Shown here in pieces: positions 31,759 to 41,212 of a stretch of 42,051 nucleotides of DNA. The stretch is from Candidatus Sedimenticola endophacoides (GTDB lineage: Bacteria > Pseudomonadota > Gammaproteobacteria > Chromatiales > Chromatiaceae). The stretch lies in NCBI GenBank assembly GCA_003062205.1, contig PQCP01000110.1, forward strand, positions 1 to 42,051, in the 5' to 3' direction. Made by a program: the position numbers and the translations under genes. How positions within the stretch are numbered: the first letter of the stretch is position 1; each line of letters begins with the position of its first letter. Under the pieces are notes generated by a model. That model was not told where the DNA came from. It saw only the letters and a program-made list of their open reading frames with translations, and made no database searches.

Positions 31759-32739
31759 CTATCCACCGGTCATGGACATGACACGCACAACCTGCCCCGG
31801 CTTGGTGTCGAACTCGTGCTTCTCGGGTTTACGCTCGATCGCCTCCAGAATGTGCCCCTTCAGCTCATCATCATCGACGCCGCCGCGCAACAGGGGGCGA
31901 AACTCCAGCTTATCGCCCTGACCAAGACAGAGATAGAGTGTGCCCTCGGACGAGAGCCTGACACGATTGCAGTCTTCGCAGAAATGCTGGGACATGGGCG
32001 TGATAAAGCCGATCTTCAAGCGTCCGCCAACCACTTTCAGGTACTTGGCCGGACCGGCACCGGTCATGCGCGCCGGCTCCAGCTCGAAGCGCTGCTCCAG
32101 CATCTCGCGGATCTCGCTCAGGCTGACATAGCGGTCACGAGCGCTGACGCCCGCCTCCCCAACCGGCATGGTCTCTATAAACCGCAGGGTGAAGCGGTGC
32201 TCAAGGCAGAAATCGACCATGTCGCCAACTTCGTGCATGTTCAGGTCGCGCATCACCACCATGTTGATCTTGATGGGCCTGAAACCGGCCGACTTGGCGG
32301 CCATCAAGCCGTCCAGCACCCGGCTCAAATCACCCTGGGTGATCTGGCGAAAGGTCTCCGGATCAAGGGTGTCGAGGCTGACATTGAGACGCTCAACGCC
32401 CGCCGCCCGGATCTCGCTCGCGCAGCGGGCGAGCTGAGAGGCGTTGGTGCTCATGGAGAGGTCATGGATATTCGGCATTGCGCCGATGCGGCGCACCATC
32501 TCGACGATGTCCCGTCGCACCAGGGGTTCGCCCCCGGTGAAGCGGACCCGCCCGACACCCATCTCACTGAACACGCGCACCAAACGCACGCACTCGTCCA
32601 GGGTAAGCTGGTCACCCCGATCGCTGAACTCATTGAATCCTTTGGGAATACAGTAAAAACAGCGGAAATCGCAACGATCCGTCACCGACAGCCGAAGATA
32701 TTCGATTTTTCGACCGAAACGATCAACTAACTCAGCCAT
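31759..32739 (-). CDS. moaA: GTP 3',8-cyclase, molybdenum cofactor biosynthesis
   Basis: The 326-residue radical-SAM enzyme converts GTP to 3',8-cyclo-GTP, the first step of molybdopterin synthesis. The SAM cluster Cys residues are at 23, 27 and 30 (CDFRCFYC), and the second cluster sits at FCEDCNRVRLSSEGTLYLC. The C-terminus ends in the conserved GG. ATG 32739 gives the usual MAELVDRFGR start. It lies downstream of napC on the same strand, so it may supply cofactor for NapA; a 212-bp gap with a hairpin suggests a separate or attenuated transcript. Confidence 0.96.
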   Translation of the reverse strand: MAELVDRFGRKIEYLRLSVTDRCDFRCFYCIPKGFNEFSDRGDQLTLDECVRLVRVFSEMGVGRVRFTGGEPLVRRDIVEMVRRIGAMPNIHDLSMSTNASQLARCASEIRAAGVERLNVSLDTLDPETFRQITQGDLSRVLDGLMAAKSAGFRPIKINMVVMRDLNMHEVGDMVDFCLEHRFTLRFIETMPVGEAGVSARDRYVSLSEIREMLEQRFELEPARMTGAGPAKYLKVVGGRLKIGFITPMSQHFCEDCNRVRLSSEGTLYLCLGQGDKLEFRPLLRGGVDDDELKGHILEAIERKPEKHEFDTKPGQVVRVMSMTGG

Positions 32740-32904
32740 GCGGAACGGACCTCGGGATATGGAGGGCACATTCTTGTCTTTTTACTTCCAAAAGACAATA
32801 GACCCATCTCAGGAACGGGATCGCCCGGGCCGGGAGCGGGAGAATCACAATACTCCCGGATCGGGGCCGCGTGGTGGGGGCGAAGCCGTGCAGAATCGAG
32901 GAGG

Positions 32905-32935
32905 CCTCACCCCGCCGCCTGGCGACGGGGTGAGG
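32905..32935 (-). terminator. Terminator-like hairpin after napC
   Basis: CCTCACCCCG and CGGGGTGAGG form a perfect 10-bp stem with an 11-nt loop, starting 16 bp beyond the napC stop. There is no T-tract, so it may attenuate, not fully end, transcription into moaA. Confidence 0.5.
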
Positions 32936-32951
32936 GTGTGACGGTTCGGGA

Positions 32952-33536
32952 TCAGCCTTCGTTCATCTCATCCGCGGCCGGGTCGTAACCCGCCGGCAGC
33001 GAGTGGGCGATGCCCTTGTGGCAATCGATGCAGGTCTTCTGCAGGGGCTTGCCGTCCACCGCGTCCCAATAGTGGGGATCGTGGGCATCGGCGCTGCGCG
33101 AGTCCTGCTTGTCGAGGTTCATGGATTCGAACTTGTGGCAGTTTCGGCATTCGCGCGAGTTGGTCTTCTTCATCGCCCGCCACACGTTCTGAGCCAGTTC
33201 CAGACGCTTCTCCTCGAACTTCTCGGGCGTATCCACCGTACCCAACATCTTGTGATAGAGCTCATTGGTGGCCTGGATCTTGCGCACCACCTTGTGTATC
33301 CACTCCCGCGGGACATGGCAGTCGGGGCAGGTGGCGCGGACACCGGTGCGGTTGGTAAAGTGCACGGTCTCTTTCAACTCCTGATACACCGTGGTCTCCA
33401 TCTCATGACACGAGATGCAGAAGGTTTCACTGTTGGTCGCCTCCATGGCGGTATTGAATCCTCCCCAGAGGATAATGCCGAGGATGATGCCGACCATCAG
33501 GATCTTGATCACCTTGCTTTTTGCGCCATTGTTCAT
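32952..33536 (-). CDS. napC: Tetraheme cytochrome c NapC
   Basis: The 194-residue NapC/NirT quinol dehydrogenase is anchored by one N-terminal helix (about residues 12-30). It carries four heme-binding sites: CISCH, CPDCH, CRNCH and CIDCH. It takes electrons from quinol and passes them to NapB. ATG 33536 gives the proper short cytoplasmic N-terminus (MNNGAKSK). It is the last gene of napFDAGHBC, the order found in many gammaproteobacteria. Confidence 0.97.
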   Translation of the reverse strand: MNNGAKSKVIKILMVGIILGIILWGGFNTAMEATNSETFCISCHEMETTVYQELKETVHFTNRTGVRATCPDCHVPREWIHKVVRKIQATNELYHKMLGTVDTPEKFEEKRLELAQNVWRAMKKTNSRECRNCHKFESMNLDKQDSRSADAHDPHYWDAVDGKPLQKTCIDCHKGIAHSLPAGYDPAADEMNEG

Positions 33537-33685
33537 AACTGTTCTCATCTGACTCTGTGCAGGCACCCGCTGGTGCCGTTCTATGTTGTATCGCCGAATG
33601 GGCGATCTGTCCGATAGACCACATCCGGTCCAGGCCGGGACCGGCGACCGCCCCCGGCCGGGGGGGCGGTCGCCGGTGTCCGTGG

Positions 33686-34114
33686 TTACTTCGCACCGGC
33701 GAAGACGTTCTCCACCAGGGGGGCCGCGTCAAGCTGCAGCGCATGGCACTGGTTGCAGAAGTAGCGGCGGCTGGAGACCGTCTCCAGGACCTTTCCGTCG
33801 CGCGTCACGTAATGGCTGTCGCCCGCCTTGGGCGCCTTCTTCTCCTTGTAGGTCTTCTCCGAGTGGCACTTCATGCAGGTGTTGACCCGTAGGCTGATCT
33901 CCTCCTTTTCGATGGTGTGCGGGATCATCGGGGGCTGGATCTTATAGCTGCGATCGAAGCTGCCTTTGACGATCTCCTGCTTGCGCTTGTCGGGCGCCTT
34001 TGAGGGGTCCTGAATCTCCTGGCCGCCGCGCAGGAATTCCACGCCCGAGAAGGCGGTGCCGGAGCACAGCAGCGCCACCAGGGCAACCATGAGGGTAAGT
34101 GTCGATTTTTTCAT
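33686..34114 (-). CDS. napB: Diheme cytochrome c NapB
   Basis: The 142-residue precursor has a Sec signal peptide (MKKSTLTLMVALVALLCSG, cleaved near TAFS) and two heme sites, CMKCH and CNQCH. The family segment RSYKIQPPMIPHTIEKEEISL precedes the first heme. It is the small subunit of periplasmic nitrate reductase and feeds electrons to NapA. ATG 34114 is preferred because GGAG lies just upstream. The napH C-terminus ends 55 bp before it. Confidence 0.96.
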   Translation of the reverse strand: MKKSTLTLMVALVALLCSGTAFSGVEFLRGGQEIQDPSKAPDKRKQEIVKGSFDRSYKIQPPMIPHTIEKEEISLRVNTCMKCHSEKTYKEKKAPKAGDSHYVTRDGKVLETVSSRRYFCNQCHALQLDAAPLVENVFAGAK

Positions 34115-34169
34115 CTTGCTCTCCATCAAACTCACTGTTTGAAAATTGATACGCCTGAAAACCATCCGG

Positions 34170-35102
34170 CTAGGCGCCCGTACGCTGACGGGCACCCGCC
34201 CCGGTTACCGATGTTGTTTTCACCTGGTCAATGGCATTACGGCTGCCGAATTGGAAGACATCCACCGCACATACATCGATGCAGCGGCCACAGTTGGTAC
34301 AGTTGGAAGAGAGGATCACCGGCCCGACACCCGTTTCTGCGCCCTTCAGCACGGGCTTGATGATCCGTGACTCGGGGCAGACTGCGTAGCAGTCCATGCA
34401 GTCGTCGCACGCCTCACGGTTTGCGGCTACCACACGCAGCTGGCTGCGGCTTCCCAGCAGGGAGTAAAAGGCCCCCACCGGACACAGCCTGCCGCACCAG
34501 CCATCCCTGCTCACCAGCAGATCGAACAGGAACACGCCAAGCACCAGCACCCAGGCCATGCCCAGCCCGAAGACGATGCCGCGAAACAGCATCGAGACCG
34601 GATTGACCAACTCCCATACGATGGAGCCCGTCACCAGGGGCAGGACCAGGGTGAGGCCCAGCATCCAGTAGCGGGTAACGCGCGGGAGCTGCGACGGCGT
34701 GCTGATGCCGAGCTTGCGGCGCAGCCAGGCGGCGGCATCGGTGACCATGTTGACCGGGCATACCCAGGAGCAGTACACCCGACCTCCCACCAACAGGTAG
34801 AAGGCGATCACCAGGATGACGCCGATGATGGCGTCGCGGTGGGGTTCCACCCCGGCGAGCACCGCCTGCAGCAGCACATGGGGGTCGGTCAGGGGCAGCA
34901 CGTCGAGCGTGACGCTCGACGCCAGATTGCCCTTGACCAGCCATGTCTCACGCTCCAGGCGGTCCACCAGGTAGGGACTCACCACGAACAGCGCCAGCAG
35001 ACTCAGCTGACTGACACGACGGAGGATCAACCACTTGTGGGCCTTGAACCAACCCTTGGCGGCAACGGCTTCAGCGCCTACTGCTGTCTGCTTGGCCATC
35101 AT
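34170..35102 (-). CDS. napH: NapH quinol dehydrogenase membrane component
   Basis: The 310-residue protein has about four membrane helices, the two CXXXCP motifs (CSWVCPV, CGRLCPV), and C-terminal 4Fe-4S clusters (CDDCMDCYAVCPE, CTNCGRCIDVC). NapH with NapG forms an alternative quinol-oxidising route to periplasmic nitrate reductase. ATG 35102 overlaps the napG stop (ATGA) and has GGAGG at good spacing, showing coupling. Confidence 0.96.
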   Translation of the reverse strand: MMAKQTAVGAEAVAAKGWFKAHKWLILRRVSQLSLLALFVVSPYLVDRLERETWLVKGNLASSVTLDVLPLTDPHVLLQAVLAGVEPHRDAIIGVILVIAFYLLVGGRVYCSWVCPVNMVTDAAAWLRRKLGISTPSQLPRVTRYWMLGLTLVLPLVTGSIVWELVNPVSMLFRGIVFGLGMAWVLVLGVFLFDLLVSRDGWCGRLCPVGAFYSLLGSRSQLRVVAANREACDDCMDCYAVCPESRIIKPVLKGAETGVGPVILSSNCTNCGRCIDVCAVDVFQFGSRNAIDQVKTTSVTGAGARQRTGA

Positions 35103-35974
35103 TTATCCTCCAGTCCACGGTTGAGGGTATCGAGCGGGTTGGTCGAGAAGGGTACCTCTCCGGCACCCTGCCCCTGTTCGATAATCAATCCCTCGCCCTG
35201 CAGCTCATAACGCACACCCTCGGGGAGGTTGTAGCGATGCTCCAGGTCCGGTGTCACCAGTGATTTCCCTGCCTTCTCTTTCTCTTTCCAGCCGAGTCGA
35301 TAGTGTCCGCCAAGCTCCCCCTTCGCCAGATGGTTGGGGAAGATCTTGATCGCCGCCTCTTCGAGGATGCACGCCTTCTCACAGAGTCCGCACCCGGTAC
35401 AGGCCTCGGAATGCACCACCGGAATGAACAGTGCGTGCTTGCCTGAGCGGTCATTGTGCTGCAACTCCAGGGTAATGGCGTCACCCCGCACGGGACAGAC
35501 GTTGAAGCAGACTTCACAGCGCAGGCCGAGGAAGGCGATGCAGGTCTCCTGGTCCACCACCACCGCCAGGCCCATGCGGGCTTCCCGGATATCGGTGAGG
35601 TTGTGGTCCAGGGCGTTGGTCGGGCAGACGGGCACGCAGGGGATGTCCTCGCACATCTCGCAGGGGCCGGTCCGGGCGGTGAAATACGGCGTGCCGGTCG
35701 GCACGTCATCGCCCAGTTGCCCCAGCTTGAGGATGTCGTAGGGACAGTCCCTGACGCACAACCCGCAGCGAATGCAGGCGCCGAGGAAATCCTCCTCCGG
35801 GATCGCTCCCGGCGGTCGAATCGCCATCGGCGGCAGGGAGTCGGCCTGTCTCGCATAAAACCCGAGCCCCATCCCCACCAGGCCCACGCCGCAGACGGTC
35901 TTGAGCGTATTGCCCAAAAACTGCCTGCGGGAGAGGCCCCGCTCCTGACCATTACCTGAATCTGACTTCTTCAT
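35099..35974 (-). CDS. napG: NapG periplasmic ferredoxin-type protein
   Basis: The 291-residue protein starts with a twin-arginine signal (SRRQFLG, residues 15-21, followed by a hydrophobic stretch) and carries four 4Fe-4S clusters. These are CIRCGLCVRDCP, CEMCEDIPCVPVCP, CEVCFNVCP and CTGCGLCEKAC. It partners with NapH in electron transfer to NapA/NapB. It is followed by napH with a 4-bp overlap and lies 72 bp downstream of napA. Confidence 0.96.
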   Translation of the reverse strand: MKKSDSGNGQERGLSRRQFLGNTLKTVCGVGLVGMGLGFYARQADSLPPMAIRPPGAIPEEDFLGACIRCGLCVRDCPYDILKLGQLGDDVPTGTPYFTARTGPCEMCEDIPCVPVCPTNALDHNLTDIREARMGLAVVVDQETCIAFLGLRCEVCFNVCPVRGDAITLELQHNDRSGKHALFIPVVHSEACTGCGLCEKACILEEAAIKIFPNHLAKGELGGHYRLGWKEKEKAGKSLVTPDLEHRYNLPEGVRYELQGEGLIIEQGQGAGEVPFSTNPLDTLNRGLEDK

Positions 35975-36046
35975 ACTGCTCTGCTATCGATTCGGTACCA
36001 TTTCCAATCCGCGGCCCGGTCCGCCGAAACGGACCGGAGCCGGGCC

Positions 36047-38914
36047 CTATGCCTTCACCACCTTGACCGCGCACTTCTTGTAATCCGTCTCCTTGGAGAG
36101 CGGATCGGTCTGGTCGAGGGTCAGTTTATTGACCAGGCGGCTGGCATCGAACCAGGGGATGAACACCAACCCCTCGGGAGGACGGTTACGTCCCCGGGTC
36201 TCCACCTCGGCCACCACTTCTCCACGGCGGGTCTGCAGCTTGGCCATGGAGCCCTGGCGCAGACGCCGTTTCTTGGCGTCGTTGGGGTGCATGAACACCA
36301 CCGCGTCCGGCACGGCCCGGTGCAACTCCTCGACACGCTGGGTCATGGAGCCCGAGTGCCAGTGCTCCAGCACACGGCCGGTGCAGAGCCACAGGTCGTA
36401 CTCTTTGTCCGGGACCTCGGCGGCCGGCTCGAAGGGCGCGGAGATGATGTTGGCCTTGCCGTCGGGCTTGCCGTAGAACATCATTCCGGCGCCGGCCGGT
36501 ACGTGGGGGTCATAGCCTTCGCGGAAGCGCCACAGCGTCTCCTTGCCGTTGACCACCGGCCAGCGCAAGAGTGTCGCTACCTCGTGAAAGATTTTGGGAC
36601 ATCCCAGTCCCCAAAATCGACTCGCCAACGCGACAGCCGTTACTGCCCCGACCGTCCTGCGCTCATCACGACTCCGTCCCGCACATTGCAGCAAAGCTGC
36701 TCGTGCGCAACTCCGTCATGATGACCACAATGACTCTACGGCGTGTCGGATGCGCTATTTGTATGCCCTACGTCACTCCCTATCGGTCGTAACTTCGGCC
36801 ATACAACCGCGCCTACGCCTATCGGGGACTAACCGCCTTCGCTTCGCTCTCCATGGCGGTTAGCGGATGCCGCGCACCTTGTGGTAGGTGTCGAAATCGG
36901 CCATCTCGTGCCCTTTCTTGGGGATATTCTCCGCCGAGTTGAACAGGCGGTATTCCTCGAACATGCCCTTCTGCGGATAGAAGCCGAAGTACTCCATCTC
37001 GTCGTTGCCGTATACGTGGCCCTCGGAGTCGGTCACCTCCTGTTTCGGGAACTTGTCGACCTGTCCGTTGGCGTAGAGCACATCGAACAGGGTCTTGCCC
37101 TGGTACTCGGGCGCCGCCGCGATCAGGTCCGCGGGCCACACATCCTCCACCTTGACGTACTTGGCGAACTCCATGATCTGCCACAGGTCGGAGCGGGCCT
37201 CGCCCGGCGCCTGCACCTGCTGACGCCAGAACTGGGTACGCCGCTCGGCGTTACCGTAGGCACCCTCCTTCTCAGCCCACATGGCGGTGGGCAGAATCAG
37301 ATCGGCGGCCTGGGCCGATACGGTCGGATAGGGGTCGGAGACGACCACGAAGTTCTCCGCCTTGCGCCAGCCCGGAAGGGACTCGTCGTTGAGGTTGGCG
37401 GCGGCCTGCATGTTGTTGTTGCACATGACCCAGAAGCAGTTCATCACACCGTCCTTGAGGGCGCGGTGCATGGCCACGGCATGGATCAGCGTGGCCCCCA
37501 TCGGCTTGCCGCTGATGTCGGTCTGATCGGCGTCTCCCGCCTTGCCCTTGGCCCTGGGGATGGTCCCGGCGGGCAGTTTCCACACCTTCTCGGTGAACGC
37601 GCAGTGGGCATCTTTGGCCACCACCAGATCCGCCGGAAGACGATGGGTGAAGGTGCCGACCTCGCGCGCGGTACCGCAGGCGGAGGGCTGGCCGGTCAGC
37701 GAGAATGGGCTGTTGCCCGGCTCGGAGATCTTGCCCATCAGCAGATGGATGTTATAGACCAGGCCGTTGATCCAGACCCCGCGGGTGTGCTGGTTCATAC
37801 CCATGGTCCAGAACGAGGTGACCTTCTTGTTGGGGTCGGCATAGATCTTGGCCAGCCGCTCCAGCTGATCCGCCGGTACGCCGGACATCTCGCTCGCCTT
37901 CTCCACGGTGTAGGGCGCGACCTCCTTGGCGTACTCCTCGAACGAGATCTTGGTAAGCTTGCCACTGTTGCGGTTCTTGGCCGCCTTCTCGCGCGGGTCG
38001 TTGTCACGCAGACCGTAGCCGATGTCGGTGGCGGTCTTGGTGAAGTTGACGTGCTTGTCGATAAAGGACTGGTTGTAGGCCTTGTTCTGGATGATGTAGT
38101 TGGCGATGTAGTTGGCGATGGCCAGATCCGACTGGGGGGTGAAGACCATGCCGTTGTCCGCCAGCTCAAAGCAGCGGTGCTCGTAGGTGGAGAGCACATG
38201 CACCTCGCACCCCTCCTTGGTGAGGCGGGTGTCGGTGAGACGCGACCAGAGGATCGGGTGCATCTCGGCCATGTTGGCGCCCCACAGGACGAAGGCGTCG
38301 GCGTGCTCCAGGTCATCGTAGCAACCCATGGGCTCGTCGATGCCGAAACCACGGATGAAGGCGGCCACCGCCGAGGCCATGCAGTGACGGGCGTTGGGCT
38401 CCAAGCTGTTGGAGCGGAAGCCGGCCTTGATCAGTTTGGAGGCGGCGTAGCCCTCCCAGACGGTCCACTGACCGGAGCCGAACATGCCCATACCCTTCGG
38501 ACCCTTCTTGCGCGCAGCCACGAACTTCTCGGCCATGGTCTTGAACGCCTCGTCCCAGGATACCGGCTCGAAATTGCCGTTCTTGTCGTACTGGCCGCCC
38601 TTCTTGCGCAGCAGCGGCTGGGTGAGGCGATCCTTGCCATACATGATCTTGGGCAGGAAATAGCCCTTGATGCAGTTCAGGCCCTTGTTCACCGGGGCGT
38701 CCGGGTCACCCTGACTGGCCACCATGCGTCCGTCCTTGACGCCGACCAGAACCGAGCAGCCGGTGCCGCAGAAACGGCAGGCAATCTTGTCCCAGCGGAT
38801 GCCATCGGCGTCCGCCGCGGAGGCCACCTGCACCCCCGGAAGGGTGACGCCCGCCGCCGCGGCCGCCGCCGCAATCGCATTACTCTTGATAAAGTCACGC
38901 CTGGTTTGTTTCAC
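36047..38914 (-). pseudogene. napA: Periplasmic nitrate reductase catalytic subunit, split by element E
   Basis: The joined product would be 855 residues, normal for NapA. The N-terminus has a Tat signal ([10 protein letters not shown]). The 4Fe-4S cluster is CRFCGTGC with a distant fourth Cys (GLNCIKG), and the molybdenum ligand Cys sits in NARHCMASA. The C-terminal domain ([13 protein letters not shown] onward) lies beyond the element. GTG 38914 is the start, with AGGAGG 7 bp upstream, overlapping the napD stop. The element sits between codons ATC and CGC of GIRW. As written, the first 681 codons end at a TAA inside the element, losing about 173 C-terminal residues that contact the molybdopterin cofactor. 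Everything else looks intact, so the insertion is recent. Confidence 0.95.
36566..36865 (+). mobile_element. 300-bp element E, copy 5, inside napA
   Basis: A complete copy is antisense to napA. Flanks CCAGCG and GATGCC rejoin exactly. It carries the only base change I noticed among copies: T at 36795 (element nt 230) where the others have G. Confidence 0.97.
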
Positions 38915-39174
38915 TGGAGTACCTCCTCGTTCGAAACTTCGTCTTCCCCACAAAAGTGATAAATCATGACGGTGCTGACCACACCCTGGAGGTCACCCAC
39001 CCTGCCGAGGGTGTCGGCCAGCACATCGTCCTCGCTACCTTCCACCGTGACGATCAACTTGCCCTCCTCGACGCCCCCATGGACCTCGGCCCCCTCGAAC
39101 GCCTCGATGGCCTGGCGCACCCGCGCCGCCTTCTCGGGGCGGGCATGTACGATGGCACTGCAAATGTTTCTCAT
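38911..39174 (-). CDS. napD: NapD chaperone
   Basis: The 87-residue ferredoxin-fold protein binds the NapA twin-arginine signal peptide during maturation. Family features are the start [30 protein letters not shown] and [12 protein letters not shown] 39174 overlaps the napF stop, and the stop overlaps the napA GTG (4 bp each), a tightly coupled napF-napD-napA arrangement. Confidence 0.94.
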   Translation of the reverse strand: MRNICSAIVHARPEKAARVRQAIEAFEGAEVHGGVEEGKLIVTVEGSEDDVLADTLGRVGDLQGVVSTVMIYHFCGEDEVSNEEVLQ

Positions 39175-39689
39175 GCTGTCATCTCCCCCCATTCGTCGGT
39201 TAATGCTGAAATCTCCACCGCCCGCACCGGGCAGACGGCGTGGCACGCACCACAGCCGGTGCAGGCCTGTTGATCGAGTTCCGGGATCGCCCTCCCGCCG
39301 GTCTGCAACCGGAAACGGATGGCGCGCGGCGCGCAGACCTCACCGCAGCAGCGGCAGGTCACGGCGTTTACGGCCAGGCAGCTACCGCCGATGCGCGCGA
39401 CAAGCGCCCAGGGGGGACGCTCCCCGTCGCCCCGGGCAAGCACGCCCGGTTCGCAAACGGCACTGCATTCGCCGCAGAAGTCGCAGCCGCCACGGGAGAA
39501 ATCGATCACCGGGAAACCGCCGCCGCCCCTGACCAGGAGCTGGTCGGGGCAGACCCCGATGCAGTTGTCGCAACGGGTGCAGCGGTCGGTAAACTCCGTT
39601 TCGGGAAGGGCCCAGGGCGGGCGCGGCAATGGCGCCCCGCCACCGAACTGCCCCCTGAGAAACCGGGCCCTGTTGATTGAAGTCGTCAC
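39171..39689 (-). CDS. napF: NapF ferredoxin-type protein
   Basis: The roughly 172-residue cytoplasmic protein has three 4Fe-4S motifs: CTRCDNCIGVCPD, CDFCGECSAVCEP and CTGCGACHAVCP. NapF helps assemble the iron-sulfur centre of NapA. The start is uncertain. The AGGAG directly abuts an ATG at 39698, leaving no spacing. GTG 39689 (9 bp away) or TTG 39692 (6 bp) fit better and give the expected TTSINRARFLRGQF N-terminus. It is the first gene of the nap operon. Confidence 0.9.
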   Translation of the reverse strand: MTTSINRARFLRGQFGGGAPLPRPPWALPETEFTDRCTRCDNCIGVCPDQLLVRGGGGFPVIDFSRGGCDFCGECSAVCEPGVLARGDGERPPWALVARIGGSCLAVNAVTCRCCGEVCAPRAIRFRLQTGGRAIPELDQQACTGCGACHAVCPVRAVEISALTDEWGEMTA

Positions 39690-39717
39690 CAAGTACATCT
39701 CCTGACTATGGTTGGGG

Positions 39718-39723
39718 ATTATC
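39718..39723 (-). promoter_or_regulatory. napF promoter -10 hexamer
   Basis: GATAAT on the minus strand, 29 bp upstream of the GTG start. Transcription would begin near 39711, which puts the FNR-like box exactly at the class II position. Confidence 0.6.
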
Positions 39724-39745
39724 CCCCCACAGACCGGGAGAGTTA

Positions 39746-39759
39746 TTGATATCAACCAA
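39746..39759 (-). promoter_or_regulatory. FNR-type binding site upstream of napF
   Basis: TTGATATCAACCAA (plus strand) matches the FNR consensus TTGAT-N4-ATCAA at nine of ten positions. Its centre is 41.5 bp upstream of the start predicted from the -10 hexamer, the spacing of FNR-activated promoters. It supports oxygen-limited expression of nap. Confidence 0.7.
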
Positions 39760-39820
39760 AAACTCACGACCTAACTAATTGATTAAATTGAATAATAGTA
39801 GGTAGTGCCGACCCCATAAC

Positions 39821-39850
39821 TACCCCGGGGGTGGTACCTATTTGTGGGTA
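39821..39850 (-). promoter_or_regulatory. Two adjacent NarP/NarL-like 7-2-7 palindromes
   Basis: TACCCCG-GG-GGTGGTA (39821-39836) and TACCTAT-TT-GTGGGTA (39835-39850) resemble the inverted heptamers (TACYNMT) recognised by nitrate-response regulators. The second has one mismatch, the first one per half. They are centred near -118 and -132 from the predicted start, further upstream than in E. coli, so the function is tentative. Confidence 0.4.
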
Positions 39851-40143
39851 GTCCGATATTCAGGCCTGCCCCGCCGGATGTGCGCCGAACGGCTATCTGC
39901 CTGAGTTTATTGGCGGGTATGGATCGGAATGCGCAACGCCCGCCCAGGAATGGGCGGGCGGAGGGACGGCCGTTCAGGCGAAGTGCAACTTCTTCGGCTC
40001 TTCGGGATGCGCCTCATAGACCACCGGCTTGCCCAGTTCGTCGAAGGCGAAGCGGTGAAACACCCGGTAGCCGTTTTGGTCGAGCACGCGCAGTTCGTCC
40101 TTTTCATAGCTGTCGGCCAGCACCGCCCCATAATGGGCGCCAT

Positions 40144-40147
40144 AACG
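40144..40147. repeat. Target-site duplication AACG (left)
   Basis: AACG directly abuts the IS right end TGTCCTGG at 40148 and is repeated at 41828-41831 beyond the IS left end. Four base pairs is normal for IS3-family insertion. Confidence 0.8.
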
Positions 40148-40187
40148 TGTCCTGGTTCAGCCTGAACCGGAGTTTTCCGGTTCACAT

Positions 40188-40583
40188 TTAAGAGACAACC
40201 TCACGGCTGCCCGTGGGCAGATGTACCGATTGTAACTGCCTATTTTCTGCACGTCGGTTACGTGCTTCTGCCAGCTTCTGTTCCCGGTTTGCCAAGATCT
40301 CAGGGGCCTTGCCTGCCAGCTTGTCGGCAGGGGTGATATAGCCGATAGCACTGTGTAGGCGAGACTGATTATAGTCATCCACGTAAGCCGCCACCAAGCG
40401 CTGGGCCTCTTCGAAATTCAGCGGTGCCTTCGGGCGAATGCATTCCGATTTCAGGCTCTTGTGCCACCGTTCCAGCTTTCCGTTGCTCTGCGGATAGTAA
40501 GGTGAGGTTCGTACATGATCCATACCCTTGACCCGAATGAACGCCTTGAAGTCCTTGGCGACAAACTGGGGACCGTTGTCCGA
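40188..40583 (-). pseudogene. IS3-family transposase OrfB, C-terminal fragment A
   Basis: The fragment starts at SDNGPQFV, which contains the second catalytic Asp of the DDE triad. It continues through YYPQSNGKLERWHKSLKSE, with the catalytic Glu, and DDYNQSRLHSAIGYITP to REVVS. The N-terminal part is missing; element E abuts the first codon (TCG) at a codon boundary. Confidence 0.88.
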
Positions 40584-40883
40584 CAAGAGTGTCGCTACCT
40601 CGTGAAAGATTTTGGGACATCCCAGTCCCCAAAATCGACTCGCCAACGCGACAGCCGTTACTGCCCCGACCGTCCTGCGCTCATCACGACTCCGTCCCGC
40701 ACATTGCAGCAAAGCTGCTCGTGCGCAACTCCGTCATGATGACCACAATGACTCTACGGCGTGTCGGATGCGCTATTTGTATGCCCTACGTCACTCCCTA
40801 TCGGTCGTAACTGCGGCCATACAACCGCGCCTACGCCTATCGGGGACTAACCGCCTTCGCTTCGCTCTCCATGGCGGTTAGCG
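40584..40883 (+). mobile_element. 300-bp element E, copy 6, abutting OrfB fragment A
   Basis: A complete copy. Its left edge adjoins the transposase (GTCCGA) and its right edge adjoins non-IS DNA (GAAGATGGG), so its two flanks were not contiguous before. Confidence 0.95.
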
Positions 40884-40965
40884 GAAGATGGGGACTGAAA
40901 TGGCAATCTTGAATTGTAAAACCCTGCGAGTAGTTGTGATCGGTTCCGCAGCCGCTTTTTTCCTG
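40884..40965. other. 82-bp orphan segment
   Basis: This lies between element copy 6 and a second IS right end. It does not match the IS or the host gene here. It could be the flank of another IS copy brought in by recombination or misassembly. Confidence 0.6.
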
Positions 40966-41005
40966 TGTCCTGGTTCAGCCTGAACCGGAGTTTTCCGGTT
41001 CACAT

Positions 41006-41212
41006 TTAAGAGACAACCTCACGGCTGCCCGTGGGCAGATGTACCGATTGTAACTGCCTATTTTCTGCACGTCGGTTACGTGCTTCTGCCAGCTTCTGTT
41101 CCCGGTTTGCCAAGATCTCAGGGGCCTTGCCTGCCAGCTTGTCGGCAGGGGTGATATAGCCGATAGCACTGTGTAGGCGAGACTGATTATAGTCATCCAC
41201 GTAAGCCGCCAC
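41006..41212 (-). pseudogene. IS3-family transposase OrfB, C-terminal fragment B
   Basis: It repeats the last 69 codons of fragment A (VAAYVDDYNQSRLHSAIGY to REVVS). It begins at a codon boundary (GTG) directly after element copy 7, with which it reads in the same direction. Confidence 0.88.

Noticed and set aside
36566-36865. Element as a group I or group II self-splicing intron
   Set aside because: No GTGYG start or AY end, no T before the 5' edge as group I needs, and it lies in both orientations relative to host genes. RNA-level removal is still worth testing.
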